The notes: generated by a model from the letters alone, not told the origin. Shown: positions 26,535 through 36,316, counted from the stretch's first letter. The stretch: 64,000 nt of DNA from Hyphomicrobium sp. (GCF_019744875.1 NZ_JAIETU010000005.1:124001-188000); one strand, 5' to 3'. Numbers and translations: made by a program.

Positions 26535-28182
26535 CGCCTCGGAAAGCGCAGCAGGCCTGCTTGCGCAGCGCATCGCGCTGAAGCTCGCGCCTGGCGATGT
26601 GGTCGCGCTCTCGGGCGATCTCGGGGCCGGCAAAACAACGTTCGCGCGCGCGCTCATCCGCGCGCTGCTCGCCGATCCGGCGGCCGAAATCCCGAGCCCG
26701 ACGTTTTCCCTCGTCCAGGTTTACCCAGCGCCTCGTTTCGAGGTCGCGCATCTCGATCTCTACCGGCTTGCGGGCGAGGACGAACTCGACGAACTCGGGC
26801 TCGACGAAATCCTGACCCACGGCGCGGCAATCATCGAATGGCCGGAGCGGGCGCCGAACCTGCGTGCGTCGGCGCGTCTCGACATCCATTTCACGCAAGG
26901 CTCTGAGCCCGACCTGCGCACGATCCGCTTCTCAGCATCGGGATCCTGGGCCAAGCGGCTCGGCCGCATCGAACAGATGTCGCGCTTTCTCGATGGTGAG
27001 CCCGAGTGGGCCCGCGCGACGAGCGCCTACCTGCAGGGCGACGCTTCTGCGCGCGCGTATGCGCGGCTCGCGACCTCTTCCCCTGCCCCTTGTGGGGTGG
27101 GGGGAAGCCCGACAATTGACGGTCGTGAGTCCCCCCCTCCCGGCCTCCCCCACGAGGGGGGAGGAGCAGGAGCCGTGGGGGGAGGGGAATTCCAGAGCGC
27201 GATCCTGATGGACCAGCCGCGCCAGCCGGACGGCCCGCCGATCCGTGATGGACGCCCTTACAGCCGCATCGCAGGACTTGCGGAGGACGTGCGCCCGTTC
27301 GTGGCCGTCGCATCGGCCTTGCGCGGCTGCAATCTCAGCGCGCCGGAGATTTTCGCCGCCGATCTCGACAACGGATTCCTCGTGCTCGAAGACTTTGGCG
27401 ACCGCGTGTACGGGGCGGAGCTCGCGGCGGGCGCATCCCAGGAAGAGCTGTGGCGGGCCGCGACCGAAGCGCTGCTGGTGCTCGGCACGATCCCCGTGCC
27501 GGACGCCATCCCGCTTCCGAACGGCGAGGTGCACCGCGTGCCCGCGCAGGATCGCGACGTGCTGGGCATCGAAGTGGACCTGCTGCCCGAGTGGTACTGG
27601 CCGGCGGTGCATGGCGGGCCGATCCCGTCTGACGTCCGCGCAGACTTCGACGCGGCGTGGAGCTCGGTGTTCGACCGCCTCGACGGCGAGCCCGCGGGCT
27701 GGGTGCTGCGCGACTATCATTCCCCCAACCTGGTCTGGCTGCCCGAGCGAGAGGGCTATCAGCGCGCGGGGCTATTGGACTTCCAGGACGCGCTCAAGGG
27801 ATCGCTCGCCTACGATCTCGTATCGCTGCTGCAGGATGCGCGCCTCGACGTGCCGGACAAGCTCGAGCACAAGCTGCTCGCCTACTATCTGCGCATGCGC
27901 GGGGCCGTTGAGCCCGGGTTCGATGCGGGGCGGTTTCAGTTCGCCTATGCGGCGCTCGGCGTCCAGCGCAACACCAAGATTCTCGGGATATTCGCGCGTC
28001 TCGCCGCCCGCGACGGAAAGCGCGCGTATTTGCGTCACATCCCTCGCATATGGGGCTATCTGGCGCGCGGGCTCGCCCATCCGGAGCTTGCCGCGCTCTC
28101 CCGCTGGTTCGATGCGCATTTCCCGCAGGCGATCCGCGAGGTGCCGCTCAACATCCCGACCCTCAAGAGTTCCCCTACATGA
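26470..28182 (+). CDS. tsaE-amgK: TsaE ATPase fused to aminoglycoside-phosphotransferase-fold sugar kinase (AmgK-like)
   Basis: A 570-residue fusion. Residues 1 to about 165 are TsaE: P-loop SGDLGAGKTTFARAL (K55), PSPTFSLVQVY, HLDLYRL and IEWPERAP; TsaE is the ATPase of the tRNA t6A37 threonylcarbamoyl complex. From about 175 comes an APH-fold kinase beginning GDASARAYARL, with catalytic WVLRDYHSPNLVWL and metal-binding LLDFQDALKGS, matching AmgK, the anomeric MurNAc/GlcNAc 1-kinase of peptidoglycan recycling. The next gene is the MurU-like uridylyltransferase, which supports that role. Residues about 203-240 are Pro/Gly-rich and encoded by an inserted palindromic element. ATG 26470 lies inside divL. 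Confidence 0.88.
   Translation: MSPPAPDPTQHTLPQHDWRVTDASESAAGLLAQRIALKLAPGDVVALSGDLGAGKTTFARALIRALLADPAAEIPSPTFSLVQVYPAPRFEVAHLDLYRLAGEDELDELGLDEILTHGAAIIEWPERAPNLRASARLDIHFTQGSEPDLRTIRFSASGSWAKRLGRIEQMSRFLDGEPEWARATSAYLQGDASARAYARLATSSPAPCGVGGSPTIDGRESPPPGLPHEGGGAGAVGGGEFQSAILMDQPRQPDGPPIRDGRPYSRIAGLAEDVRPFVAVASALRGCNLSAPEIFAADLDNGFLVLEDFGDRVYGAELAAGASQEELWRAATEALLVLGTIPVPDAIPLPNGEVHRVPAQDRDVLGIEVDLLPEWYWPAVHGGPIPSDVRADFDAAWSSVFDRLDGEPAGWVLRDYHSPNLVWLPEREGYQRAGLLDFQDALKGSLAYDLVSLLQDARLDVPDKLEHKLLAYYLRMRGAVEPGFDAGRFQFAYAALGVQRNTKILGIFARLAARDGKRAYLRHIPRIWGYLARGLAHPELAALSRWFDAHFPQAIREVPLNIPTLKSSPT
27078..27189. repeat. palindromic element inserted in frame in tsaE-amgK
   Basis: A 112-bp segment bounded by inverted ends TTCCCCT (27078-27084) and AGGGGAA (27183-27189). 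It contains nested hairpins CCCC-TTGT-GGGG (27086-27097) and CCTCCCCC-ACGA-GGGGG (27144-27160). It adds a Pro/Gly-rich stretch between GDASARAYARLA and AILMDQPR of the kinase, where AmgK-type proteins normally need only a short loop. The frame stays open. Composition and structure differ sharply from the flanking coding sequence. Confidence 0.65.
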
Positions 28183-28907
28183 CCCACCCTGTGACGACGG
28201 CCATGGTGCTTGCGGCCGGATTCGGCAAACGCATGCGGCCATTGACCGACGCGATGCCGAAACCCCTCGTGCCCCTCAAGGGCAAACCGCTGATCGACCA
28301 TGTGCTGGACCGGCTGGCCGCCGGGGGCATCACGCGCGCCGTCGTCAACGTGCACTACCTGGGCGACATGCTGGAAACGCATCTCGCCAGCCGCACGCGG
28401 CGGCCTTCGATTGTGATTTCCGACGAGCGCGACGCCATCCTGGATACCGGCGGCGGAGTGGCGCGCGCGCTGCCGCTGCTCGGCGACGGTCCGTTCGTGA
28501 TCCACAATTCCGATTCGGTCTGGATCGAGGGCGTCAGCTCGAACATCGCCCGGCTGATCGCGGAATTCGACCCCGACCGCATGGACAGCCTCATGCTGCT
28601 GGCGCTCGGCGCAACGAGCATGGGCTATGACGGCCACGGAGATTTTTCCATGGCGCCGGACGGCCTGCTGGCGCGCCCCGGCGAGCGGCGCGAGCAGCCG
28701 TTCGTGTTCACGGGCGTCTCGATTGCCCATCCCCGCCTGTTCGCGGGCGCGCCCGAGGGGCCGTTCTCGCTCAACCTGCTGTGGGACCGCGCCATCGCGC
28801 GCGGGCGCCTGTTCGGGCTTCGTCTGGACGGCTCCTGGATGCATGTCGGCACGCCGCAGTCGGTGCAGGACGCGGAACAGTGGATAGACCGGTCCGCCGC
28901 CGTCTAA
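28179..28907 (+). CDS. murU: MurU-like N-acetylmuramate-1-phosphate uridylyltransferase
   Basis: A 242-residue nucleotidyltransferase with the signature MVLAAGFGKRMRPLTDAMPK and PLKGKPLIDHVLDRL, then VVNVHYLGDMLETHL and ILDTGGGVARALPLL. This is the pattern of MurU, which with AmgK converts recycled MurNAc to UDP-MurNAc and so bypasses de novo synthesis. The start ATG 28179 overlaps the stop of the kinase fusion by 4 bp (ATGA), so the two steps are translationally coupled. It could alternatively act on mannose 1-phosphate, but the AmgK neighbour favours MurU. Confidence 0.88.
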   Translation: MTHPVTTAMVLAAGFGKRMRPLTDAMPKPLVPLKGKPLIDHVLDRLAAGGITRAVVNVHYLGDMLETHLASRTRRPSIVISDERDAILDTGGGVARALPLLGDGPFVIHNSDSVWIEGVSSNIARLIAEFDPDRMDSLMLLALGATSMGYDGHGDFSMAPDGLLARPGERREQPFVFTGVSIAHPRLFAGAPEGPFSLNLLWDRAIARGRLFGLRLDGSWMHVGTPQSVQDAEQWIDRSAAV

Positions 28908-29067
28908 GCGCTTCATTTGCAGGCTATACGGGACACTCGATCGCGTTTTCCCGCGTTGGCGACGCACGCCCTGGGCTCCGGATTTAGCTGCGCACGCGCA
29001 TGGCTCCCGGATGGTTGTTCAACTGCGGCCACACACCCGGCCGCATGTCCCGGAGCATCGCCCGCCC

Positions 29068-32000
29068 ATGACGCCGACGGCTCGCGCCAACATCTATACC
29101 GTGGAAGCCGGGCGTCCGTTTCTGGAGAGCCTTGCTTCGGCGCTGCTGGACGGCCGCCTGCCCGCTGAGGGAGGCCCTGCGCCGACGGCGCTCGACCTCG
29201 CCCGCGTGACGCTCTACCTGCCGACGCGGCGCGCCACGCGCGCGCTGCAAGATGCGTTTCTGCGCGTCGCGGGCGGGCGCGCGCTGCTGCTGCCAAAGAT
29301 CGTGCCGATCTCGGAAGGCGAGGAGGACCTGTCACTCATCGCGGGCGCTGCGCGGAGCGAGACGACATCGGGCCTCGCTATCGCGCCCGCCATCGGCGAA
29401 CTCGACCGCCGTCTCGTGCTGACGAGCCTCATCCGCCGCTGGACGGAGGCGATGCATGCGGCGCGCGGCGCCGAGAGCGACGGAGAGCCGTTCGCGGCCG
29501 CAGGCGCCAGCACGCCCGCCCAGGCCGCGGTGCTGGCCAAGGAACTCGCCAACCTCATGGACATGGTCGAGACGGAGAACGTCTCTCTCGACGGTCTTGC
29601 CAAGCTCGTGCCGGAGACGTTCTCCGAGCACTGGCAGAAGACGCTGACGTTCCTCGAGATCGTCACCGCTTACTGGCCCGCGCATCTGGCCGAGCAGGGT
29701 TTGATCTCGCCCGCCGCGCGCCGCAATGCCGTGATCCGCGCTGAGGCTGAACGCCTCACGCTGTCGCCGCCGAACGCCCCGGTGATTGTCGCGGGCGTCA
29801 CGGGTTCGATCCCGGCGACAGTGGAGCTGATGCGCGCGGTCGCGCGGCTACCGAACGGCGCCATCGTGTTGCCGGCGCTCGACACGGAGCTCGATGCGGA
29901 AAGCTGGGACGCCATTGGATCAAATGCGTCGTTCAGCGCGTCGTCGAGCGCATCCAAGGATCGCCATCCCGAGCATCCGCAGTACGGCCTCAAGATGCTG
30001 CTCGACGCGCTCGGCTGCGCGCGCGCGGATGTCGCATCGCTCGGCGGGCGGCCGTCGCCACAGGTGCGCGCCCGCAATCGGCTGGTGGCGGAGACCATGC
30101 GTCCGGCCGGCACGACGGAGCGTTGGGAAACGTTTGCCGCGGCTGCGCGCGCCAATCCTTCGGCAAGCGCGCCGTCGGGTCTCAGCCTCATCGAAGCGCC
30201 GACCGCGCAGGACGAAGCGGAAGCAATTGCGTTCATTCTGCGCGAGGCGGCGGAAACGCCGGGCCGTACGGCGGCGCTCGTATCGCCCGACCGGCTGCTC
30301 GCGCGGCGCGTTGCGATCCGTCTCGAAGCTTGGGGCATCAAGGTCGACGACTCGGCTGGACGGCCGCTCATCAAGACACCGCCGGGCGCGTTTCTGGATC
30401 TCGTCATCAACGCGGTATCCTCGCGCTTTGCGCCGGCAGACGTGGTGGCCTTGCTCAAGCATCCGCTGACGCGTCTCGGCCTCGATCCATTTGCTGCACG
30501 ACGCGCGGCGCGAGCGCTCGAACTCACAACGTTCCGCGCGCCGTATCTCGGCGACGGCCTGGACGGCATCGAGGCCGCATTCGAAAAGGCCGCCGCTGCG
30601 CTAGGTCGCCGCGAGCGTGCACATGCGGCCGTCAAGCGGCTGTGGACCGAGGACTGGCAAGGGGCGCGGGATCTGCTTGCGCGCCTGAGGCAGGCATTCG
30701 GCCCGCTCGTCGCCGTCTACGACAGCGCAGACACGACGACGCTGCGGGATGTGGCGCGCGCGCACACGACTGTGGCCGAGGCGGTGGCGCGGCTGCCGGA
30801 AAACTGGGACGCTGCAGAGGATGAAAGCCCGCTGTGGCGTGACGAAGCGGGCGTAACCGCGGCGCGCTTCCTCGCCAGCCTCATCGACGAGCATCTGCCC
30901 GAAGTGGATCTCAAGGCGGCCGACTACGCGGATCTCTATCGCAGCCTTGCGTCCACCGAAACGGTGCGCCCGCGCGGCCCGGTGCATCCGCGCCTGTTCA
31001 TCTGGGGTCCGTTCGAAGCGCGCCTGCAGCAGACCGATGTGGTCGTGCTCGGGTCTCTCAACGACGGCACGTGGCCGAAGTCTTCCGATCCCGGCGCGTG
31101 GCTCAACCGGCCGATGCGCGAAGCGCTCGGCTTGCCGTCGCCCGAGGAGAAGATCGGCCAGTCCGCGCACGATTTCGCAACGCTGCTGGCCGCGCCCGAA
31201 GTGATCCTGACGCGCGCCGAAAAGAAGGACGGCGTGCCGACCGTGCCGTCGCGCTGGCTTTTGCGCCTCAAGGCGCTGCTCGACGGCATGGGACAGGCCA
31301 ACGCGCTCGAACCGCGCCTGCCGTGGCTGGCCTGGGCGCGCCGCCGCGATGCGGTGGCGGCCGTGCCGCGTCTTCCCGTCCCCGAGCCGAGGCCGGCCGT
31401 ATCCCAGCGGCCGCGCAAGCTTTCGGTCTCGCGCATCGAAACCTGGATTGGCAATCCCTACGCCATTTTCGCGCGCGAGGTGCTGGGGCTCGAACCGCTC
31501 GATCCGCTCGGCCAGCAACCCGGGCCTTCCTTGCGCGGCAGCATCATTCACGACGCGCTTTCGGAATTCGCGAAGACGTATCCCGACACCTTGCCCCGCG
31601 ACATCGAGCGGGAGCTGGTTCAGTTCGCGCGGGCTTCGCTCGACTCCTACGCGGCGCACCCGCGCATCGCGGCATTCTGGATCCCGCGCTTCGAGCGCTT
31701 CGCGGCCTGGTTTGCCGCGACTGAGCCACGGCGGCGCGAGGACATCCGCAGGGTGGCCGCCGAAGTCTCGGGCGTGCTGGTGTTCGCCGCGCCCGCCGGG
31801 CCCTTCACGCTCACGGCGCGCGCCGACCGCATCGACATCGGCGACGACGTGCTCGTCATCTCCGACTACAAGACCGGCTCGCCACCGCCCGATTCAAAGG
31901 TGATGGCGGGTGTCGCGCCGCAGTTGCCGCTCGAAGCGGCGATCGCGCTCGACCCTGATCTCGGGTTCGACAAAATCGCCAAGCGTCCCGTGGCGACGCT

Positions 32001-32247
32001 GCGCTACATCCGCGCCTCGGGCGGTGAGCCGCCGGGCGACGAGCGCGACGTGAAAAGCCGCGACATCGCGGCGCTCGCGGCCGAGACGCTGGATGGCCTC
32101 AAGCGCCTCGTTGCGCGCTTCGACGACGTGCGCACGCCCTATCGGCCCGTACGGCGCGCGCGCTTCGGCTACGATTACGATGACTACGCGCACCTGGCGC
32201 GGGTGGCCGAATGGTCGTCCGGCGCATCGCTCAGCGAGGAGGCTTGA
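29068..32247 (+). CDS. addB: double-strand break repair protein AddB
   Basis: A 1059-residue alphaproteobacterial AddB, partner of AddA in the RecBCD-like helicase-nuclease that resects DNA ends for recombination. The N terminus NIYTVEAGRPFLESLASALL, LYLPTRRATRALQDAFL and the middle region TDVVVLGSLNDGTWP are typical; the C-terminal RecB-type nuclease has LVISDYKTGSPPP with the catalytic Asp and Lys. ATG 29068 is preferred; an in-frame ATG at 29011 would add 19 residues without family similarity. It follows murU by 160 bp and is coupled to addA. Confidence 0.93.
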   Translation: MTPTARANIYTVEAGRPFLESLASALLDGRLPAEGGPAPTALDLARVTLYLPTRRATRALQDAFLRVAGGRALLLPKIVPISEGEEDLSLIAGAARSETTSGLAIAPAIGELDRRLVLTSLIRRWTEAMHAARGAESDGEPFAAAGASTPAQAAVLAKELANLMDMVETENVSLDGLAKLVPETFSEHWQKTLTFLEIVTAYWPAHLAEQGLISPAARRNAVIRAEAERLTLSPPNAPVIVAGVTGSIPATVELMRAVARLPNGAIVLPALDTELDAESWDAIGSNASFSASSSASKDRHPEHPQYGLKMLLDALGCARADVASLGGRPSPQVRARNRLVAETMRPAGTTERWETFAAAARANPSASAPSGLSLIEAPTAQDEAEAIAFILREAAETPGRTAALVSPDRLLARRVAIRLEAWGIKVDDSAGRPLIKTPPGAFLDLVINAVSSRFAPADVVALLKHPLTRLGLDPFAARRAARALELTTFRAPYLGDGLDGIEAAFEKAAAALGRRERAHAAVKRLWTEDWQGARDLLARLRQAFGPLVAVYDSADTTTLRDVARAHTTVAEAVARLPENWDAAEDESPLWRDEAGVTAARFLASLIDEHLPEVDLKAADYADLYRSLASTETVRPRGPVHPRLFIWGPFEARLQQTDVVVLGSLNDGTWPKSSDPGAWLNRPMREALGLPSPEEKIGQSAHDFATLLAAPEVILTRAEKKDGVPTVPSRWLLRLKALLDGMGQANALEPRLPWLAWARRRDAVAAVPRLPVPEPRPAVSQRPRKLSVSRIETWIGNPYAIFAREVLGLEPLDPLGQQPGPSLRGSIIHDALSEFAKTYPDTLPRDIERELVQFARASLDSYAAHPRIAAFWIPRFERFAAWFAATEPRRREDIRRVAAEVSGVLVFAAPAGPFTLTARADRIDIGDDVLVISDYKTGSPPPDSKVMAGVAPQLPLEAAIALDPDLGFDKIAKRPVATLRYIRASGGEPPGDERDVKSRDIAALAAETLDGLKRLVARFDDVRTPYRPVRRARFGYDYDDYAHLARVAEWSSGASLSEEA

Positions 32248-32249
32248 GC

Positions 32250-35200
32250 ATGTCGGACCGCATGGCATCCCTGCAAACGGAACTCGACCGCACGACGCGC
32301 CGGCAGGCCGACGCCGCCGATCCCGCCGCCTCCGTGTGGGTCAGCGCGAACGCGGGCACGGGCAAGACGCACGTGCTTACGATGCGCGTGCTGCGCCTGC
32401 TGCTGGCCAACACGCCCCCGCAGCGTATCCTCTGCCTCACCTATACGAAGGCGGCAGCCGCCGAAATGTCGAAGCGCGTGTTCGACAGCCTCGCCCGGTG
32501 GGTGATGTTGCCCGACGCCGAGCTTGCCCGCGTGCTGCGTGAGTTCCTCGGCCGCGACCCGAGCACCGATGAGACGGCGCTGGCGCGGACGCTGTTCACG
32601 CGCGCCACCGAAACGCCGGGCGGCCTTGCCGTGCAAACGATCCACGCCTTTGCCGAGCGGTTGCTACAGCGCTTTCCGCTCGAAGCGGGCGTGACGCCGG
32701 GCTTCAGCATTCTCGACGACGATACGGCGCGCAAGCTGATGCGGGAGGCGACCGATCACGTCATTGGTGACGCGGCGCGGTCGCGCGCGAGCGTGCTCGG
32801 GCGTGCGCTCGAAACGGCCATCGCCTATGCGGCCGACGACCGCTTCGACGACATCCTGGGCGATGCGTTGCGGGAGCGCGACTGGCTCGAAGCGGCGCTG
32901 AGGTTACCGGCGGCGGCACCGGGCGCTGCCGATGGCCTCGACGCCGTGGACGCGCTCTACCGGCGCCACTTTGGCGTTCGGCCGAACATCACGCGCGCCG
33001 CAATCGAAGCGGAAGCCGCGTCCGTCATGGGGCCGCGGGACCTCGACCATGTGCGCATCGTTCTCATGGGCGGCGGCAAGACCGACCAGGGCATGGCCGC
33101 GCGCGTTGCCGACATCCTGGCCGCCGCGACCGACCGCGAGCGCGCCTCCGCGCTCTCGGGCCTGTTCCTCAAGAGCGACGGGGAGCCGCGCGAGAAGTTC
33201 CTGACGAACGCTCTCAAGGCGAGCAATCCCGAAGTGGACGCGATGCTGTCGCGCGCGCAGTCGCGCTTCCTCTCGCTCTGGGCCGAGCAACAGGGCGCGG
33301 CGGCCGTGGAAGCGACAATGGCGCTGATGCGTCTCGCCGATGCCGTGCAACAGCGCTACACGGAAGCGAAGGTGCGCCGCGCGGCGCTCGACTTCGACGA
33401 TCTCATCGCGCGCACGAAGGGCCTGCTCTCGTCGCGCGAACAGGCCGCGTGGGTGCTCTACAAACTCGACAACGGTCTCGATCACATTCTCGTCGACGAG
33501 AGCCAGGATACGAGCCCCTCGCAATGGCGCGTTGTGGAGGCCATGGCGACGGAGTTCTTCTCCGGGGATAGCGCGCGCGAAGATGTCGTGCGCACGCTGT
33601 TCGCGGTCGGCGACGAGAAGCAGTCGATCTACTCGTTCCAGGGTGCGGCGCCGGAAATGTTCTCGCGCATGGGCGACCGGTTCGAGGCTTTGGCGGCGAG
33701 TGCAGGCCAGCCCTGGCGGCGCATCCCACTTACACTTTCGTTCCGCACCGTCGCGCCTGTGTTGGAGGCTGTCGACAGCGTGTTTGCCAATCCGCTCCGT
33801 ACGACCGGCATCGCGCCCGCGCCGCATATCGCCAAGCGTCTCGGCCACGCGGGGCTCGTCGAGGTCTGGCCGGTCGAGCCGCCCGCGGACGTCGCCTCGG
33901 TGGACGCGTGGTCGCCGCTCGACGAGACCTCCGCGGACGCGCCGGACGTGCGCCTCGCCAATCGCATCGCCGACACGATCAAGGGCTGGATCGACAGCGG
34001 GGAAAAGCTCGACTCCACCGGGCGGGCGATCGAGCCCGGCGACGTGCTGATCCTCGTGCGCAAGCGCCAGCCGTTCGCGACGCCCATGGTGCAGGCGCTC
34101 AAGGCGCGCGGCATTCCGGTTGCAGGCGCGGACCGCATGCGCCTCACGGAGCAGATCGCGGTGCAGGATCTTCTCTCGCTCGGCGATTTCCTGACATTGC
34201 CGGAAGACGATCTGGCGCTCGCAGAGGTTTTGAAGAGCCCGATCTTCGGGCTCGACGATGCCCACCTCACGACGCTCGCGTTCGACCGCGCCGATCCCAC
34301 GCAACGGCGCAAGCGGACACTCTGGAAGGCGCTGCTGGACGCGGGCGAGCAGGAGCTCGCGTTTGTCGAGGCGGCCACAACGCTCAAGCGCTGGCGCAAG
34401 GCGGCGGACTTCCGCCCGCCGTTCGAGTTTTTCGCAGACCTTCTCGACCGCGACCGGGTGCGCGCCAAGCTGATCGCGCGGCTGGGGCCGGACGCCGCCG
34501 ATCCGCTCGACGAGTTCCTCAATCTCGCGCTCACCTATGACGACGGCGCGCCGCCGTCGCTGGCGGGCTTCCTCGCCTTCATGCGCGACGGCACGCGCGA
34601 CATCAAACGCGACATGGAGCACGGCCGCAACGAGGTGCGCGTGATGACCGTGCACGGCGCCAAGGGCCTCGAAGCCCCGATCGTGTTCCTGCCGGATACG
34701 TGCAGCGCGGGCTCGGCGGCGAGCCAGGGCGGGCGGCCGATCCGGCTCGACATGGAGCGTCCGGCCGGCATGCCGCCGCCGTTCGTTTGGCCGGTCAAGG
34801 GCACCAGCGATCTGGCGCAGATCCGCGACGCGCGCGACAGCTTGCGCCTGCGCGAACGCGAGGAGCGCGACCGGCTGCTCTACGTTGCGATGACGCGCGC
34901 GCGCGACCGGCTTTACATCGCGGGGTTCGCGGGGCCGCGCGGGCCCGAGGCCGGATGCTGGTATGAGCTCGCGCGCGCGGGCCTCGACGGCACGCTGGAA
35001 CGCACCCGTGACGATCAGGGCCGCGAGGTGCTGCGGCGCGCGTCTCCGCAACTCACGGGTGCAGAGGCGCCAAAGGGCGCCTTGACCGCCGTGCGCGCGG
35101 CTGCCGATCTGCCCGCCTGGGCCGCCACACCGGTGCCGCGCGAGGCGCAGCTCACCGTGCCGCTCGCGCCGTCCCGCCTCGCCCCCTACGACACCGACGA

Positions 35201-35831
35201 CGAGGGCGAGCCGCTCGCCGCGCCGCCGCCGAAAGACCGTCAGGCCAAGCCCGCCGCCACCAGCCCGCGCGGATCCGAACAGAACCGCTTTCTGCGCGGT
35301 ACGCTGACACACGCGTTGCTGGAGCATCTGCCGGGGGTGCCTCGCGATGCGTGGCCGCGGGCGGCAGACGCCTATCTCGCCGCGCACGGCCAGGGTGTGT
35401 CGCAGGCCACGCGCGCGAGCATTGCGGCGCAGACCATCGCCGTGCTGGGCGATCCGGCCTTTGCCGAGGTGTTCGGTGCGCAGAGCCAGGCGGAGGTTCC
35501 GATCGTGGCCGTCATCCCGCGCCCGGATGGCGTTGCCGGTCCGCCGCTCCGGATCACGGGGCAGATCGACCGGCTGGCCGTACTCGAGACCTCCGTGCTG
35601 ATCGTCGACTACAAAACCAACGCGGCCGCGCCGCGCACGCTCGCGGGGGTATCGCAAGCCTATCTCTATCAGCTTGCCGCCTACCGGTTGGCTGTACAGG
35701 AGATCGTGCCCGGCCGTACGGTCAGAGCTGCCCTGCTCTGGACGCAGGGGCCTCATCTCATGGAAATTCCAGGAGAAATTCTCGATTCAGCCACTCAGGA
35801 GCTGTGGCGGCTGGACACTCTGGCACCGTGA
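32250..35831 (+). CDS. addA: double-strand break repair helicase AddA
   Basis: A 1193-residue UvrD/RecB-type helicase and nuclease. Helicase motifs in order: Walker A SANAGTGKTHVL (33-44), Ia LCLTYTKAAAAEM, II VDESQDTSPSQW, III FAVGDEKQSIYSFQGA, V VMTVHGAKGLEAPIVFLPD and VI LLYVAMTRARDRLYIAG. The C-terminal nuclease domain has LIVDYKTNAAAP. ATG 32250 lies two bases after the addB stop with GAGGAGG at 32236-32242. Together with AddB it processes double-strand breaks and loads RecA. Confidence 0.96.
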   Translation: MSDRMASLQTELDRTTRRQADAADPAASVWVSANAGTGKTHVLTMRVLRLLLANTPPQRILCLTYTKAAAAEMSKRVFDSLARWVMLPDAELARVLREFLGRDPSTDETALARTLFTRATETPGGLAVQTIHAFAERLLQRFPLEAGVTPGFSILDDDTARKLMREATDHVIGDAARSRASVLGRALETAIAYAADDRFDDILGDALRERDWLEAALRLPAAAPGAADGLDAVDALYRRHFGVRPNITRAAIEAEAASVMGPRDLDHVRIVLMGGGKTDQGMAARVADILAAATDRERASALSGLFLKSDGEPREKFLTNALKASNPEVDAMLSRAQSRFLSLWAEQQGAAAVEATMALMRLADAVQQRYTEAKVRRAALDFDDLIARTKGLLSSREQAAWVLYKLDNGLDHILVDESQDTSPSQWRVVEAMATEFFSGDSAREDVVRTLFAVGDEKQSIYSFQGAAPEMFSRMGDRFEALAASAGQPWRRIPLTLSFRTVAPVLEAVDSVFANPLRTTGIAPAPHIAKRLGHAGLVEVWPVEPPADVASVDAWSPLDETSADAPDVRLANRIADTIKGWIDSGEKLDSTGRAIEPGDVLILVRKRQPFATPMVQALKARGIPVAGADRMRLTEQIAVQDLLSLGDFLTLPEDDLALAEVLKSPIFGLDDAHLTTLAFDRADPTQRRKRTLWKALLDAGEQELAFVEAATTLKRWRKAADFRPPFEFFADLLDRDRVRAKLIARLGPDAADPLDEFLNLALTYDDGAPPSLAGFLAFMRDGTRDIKRDMEHGRNEVRVMTVHGAKGLEAPIVFLPDTCSAGSAASQGGRPIRLDMERPAGMPPPFVWPVKGTSDLAQIRDARDSLRLREREERDRLLYVAMTRARDRLYIAGFAGPRGPEAGCWYELARAGLDGTLERTRDDQGREVLRRASPQLTGAEAPKGALTAVRAAADLPAWAATPVPREAQLTVPLAPSRLAPYDTDDEGEPLAAPPPKDRQAKPAATSPRGSEQNRFLRGTLTHALLEHLPGVPRDAWPRAADAYLAAHGQGVSQATRASIAAQTIAVLGDPAFAEVFGAQSQAEVPIVAVIPRPDGVAGPPLRITGQIDRLAVLETSVLIVDYKTNAAAPRTLAGVSQAYLYQLAAYRLAVQEIVPGRTVRAALLWTQGPHLMEIPGEILDSATQELWRLDTLAP

Positions 35832-35946
35832 GTCCGCCTTGACGACCTGAGGGGGCATTCTTACGTTCACGGTCCGCAGGCCCGATCCTTTTGGGCCGCA
35901 GGCCCCGGGCGCTCCCGCGCCCGTTGCGCCGCAACAGGAGACACCC

Positions 35947-36288
35947 ATGACTGCACTCGTAAACGATCAAACGTTCGACGCTGAAGTTCTGAAGTCGAGC
36001 GAACCCGTTCTGGTGGATTTCTTTGCTGAGTGGTGCGGTCCCTGTAAGGCGATGGCGCCGGCGCTCGAGCAGGTTGCGGCCGAGCAGAAGGGCAAGGTGA
36101 AGGTCGTCAAGATCGACGTCGACCAGAGCCCGGGTATCACGACCCGTTATGCCATCCGCGCCATGCCGACGCTGATCATGTTCAAGAACGGCCAGGTGGC
36201 CGGCCAGCACGTCGGCGCGCTCGTGCAGAAGCGCAAGCTCGAAGAGTGGATCGGCCAGCAGATCGGCGAGAGCATCGCCAAGGCGTAA
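35947..36288 (+). CDS. trxA: thioredoxin
   Basis: A 113-residue thioredoxin with the redox-active site EWCGPCK (C30, C33), the cis-Pro region AMPTLIMFKNG and the conserved buried Asp in LVDFFAEW. It is a cytoplasmic disulfide reductase supplying ribonucleotide reductase and others. A GGAGA site precedes ATG 35947. It lies 115 bp after addA, with hairpin-rich spacer (GGCCC...GGGCC at 35879-35897), and is closed by a strong bidirectional terminator shared with folC. Confidence 0.97.
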   Translation: MTALVNDQTFDAEVLKSSEPVLVDFFAEWCGPCKAMAPALEQVAAEQKGKVKVVKIDVDQSPGITTRYAIRAMPTLIMFKNGQVAGQHVGALVQKRKLEEWIGQQIGESIAKA

Positions 36289-36316
36289 GTCGCGCGCACT
36301 CAGATTGCTGAAACCG

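Noticed and set aside
24060-26657. Very long open frame on the minus strand opposite divL
   Set aside because: It is an antisense shadow of the GC-rich divL codons. Its translation is Arg/Asp/His-rich with no fold signature, while the plus strand encodes a clear kinase.
29011-29067. Longer AddB N terminus from ATG 29011
   Set aside because: The extra 19 residues are Pro/His-rich with no family similarity; ATG 29068 sits at the conserved start.
32904-35756. Open frame of about 950 codons opposite addA
   Set aside because: Shadow of addA; the Arg-rich translation lacks any domain and the addA helicase motifs are intact on the other strand.
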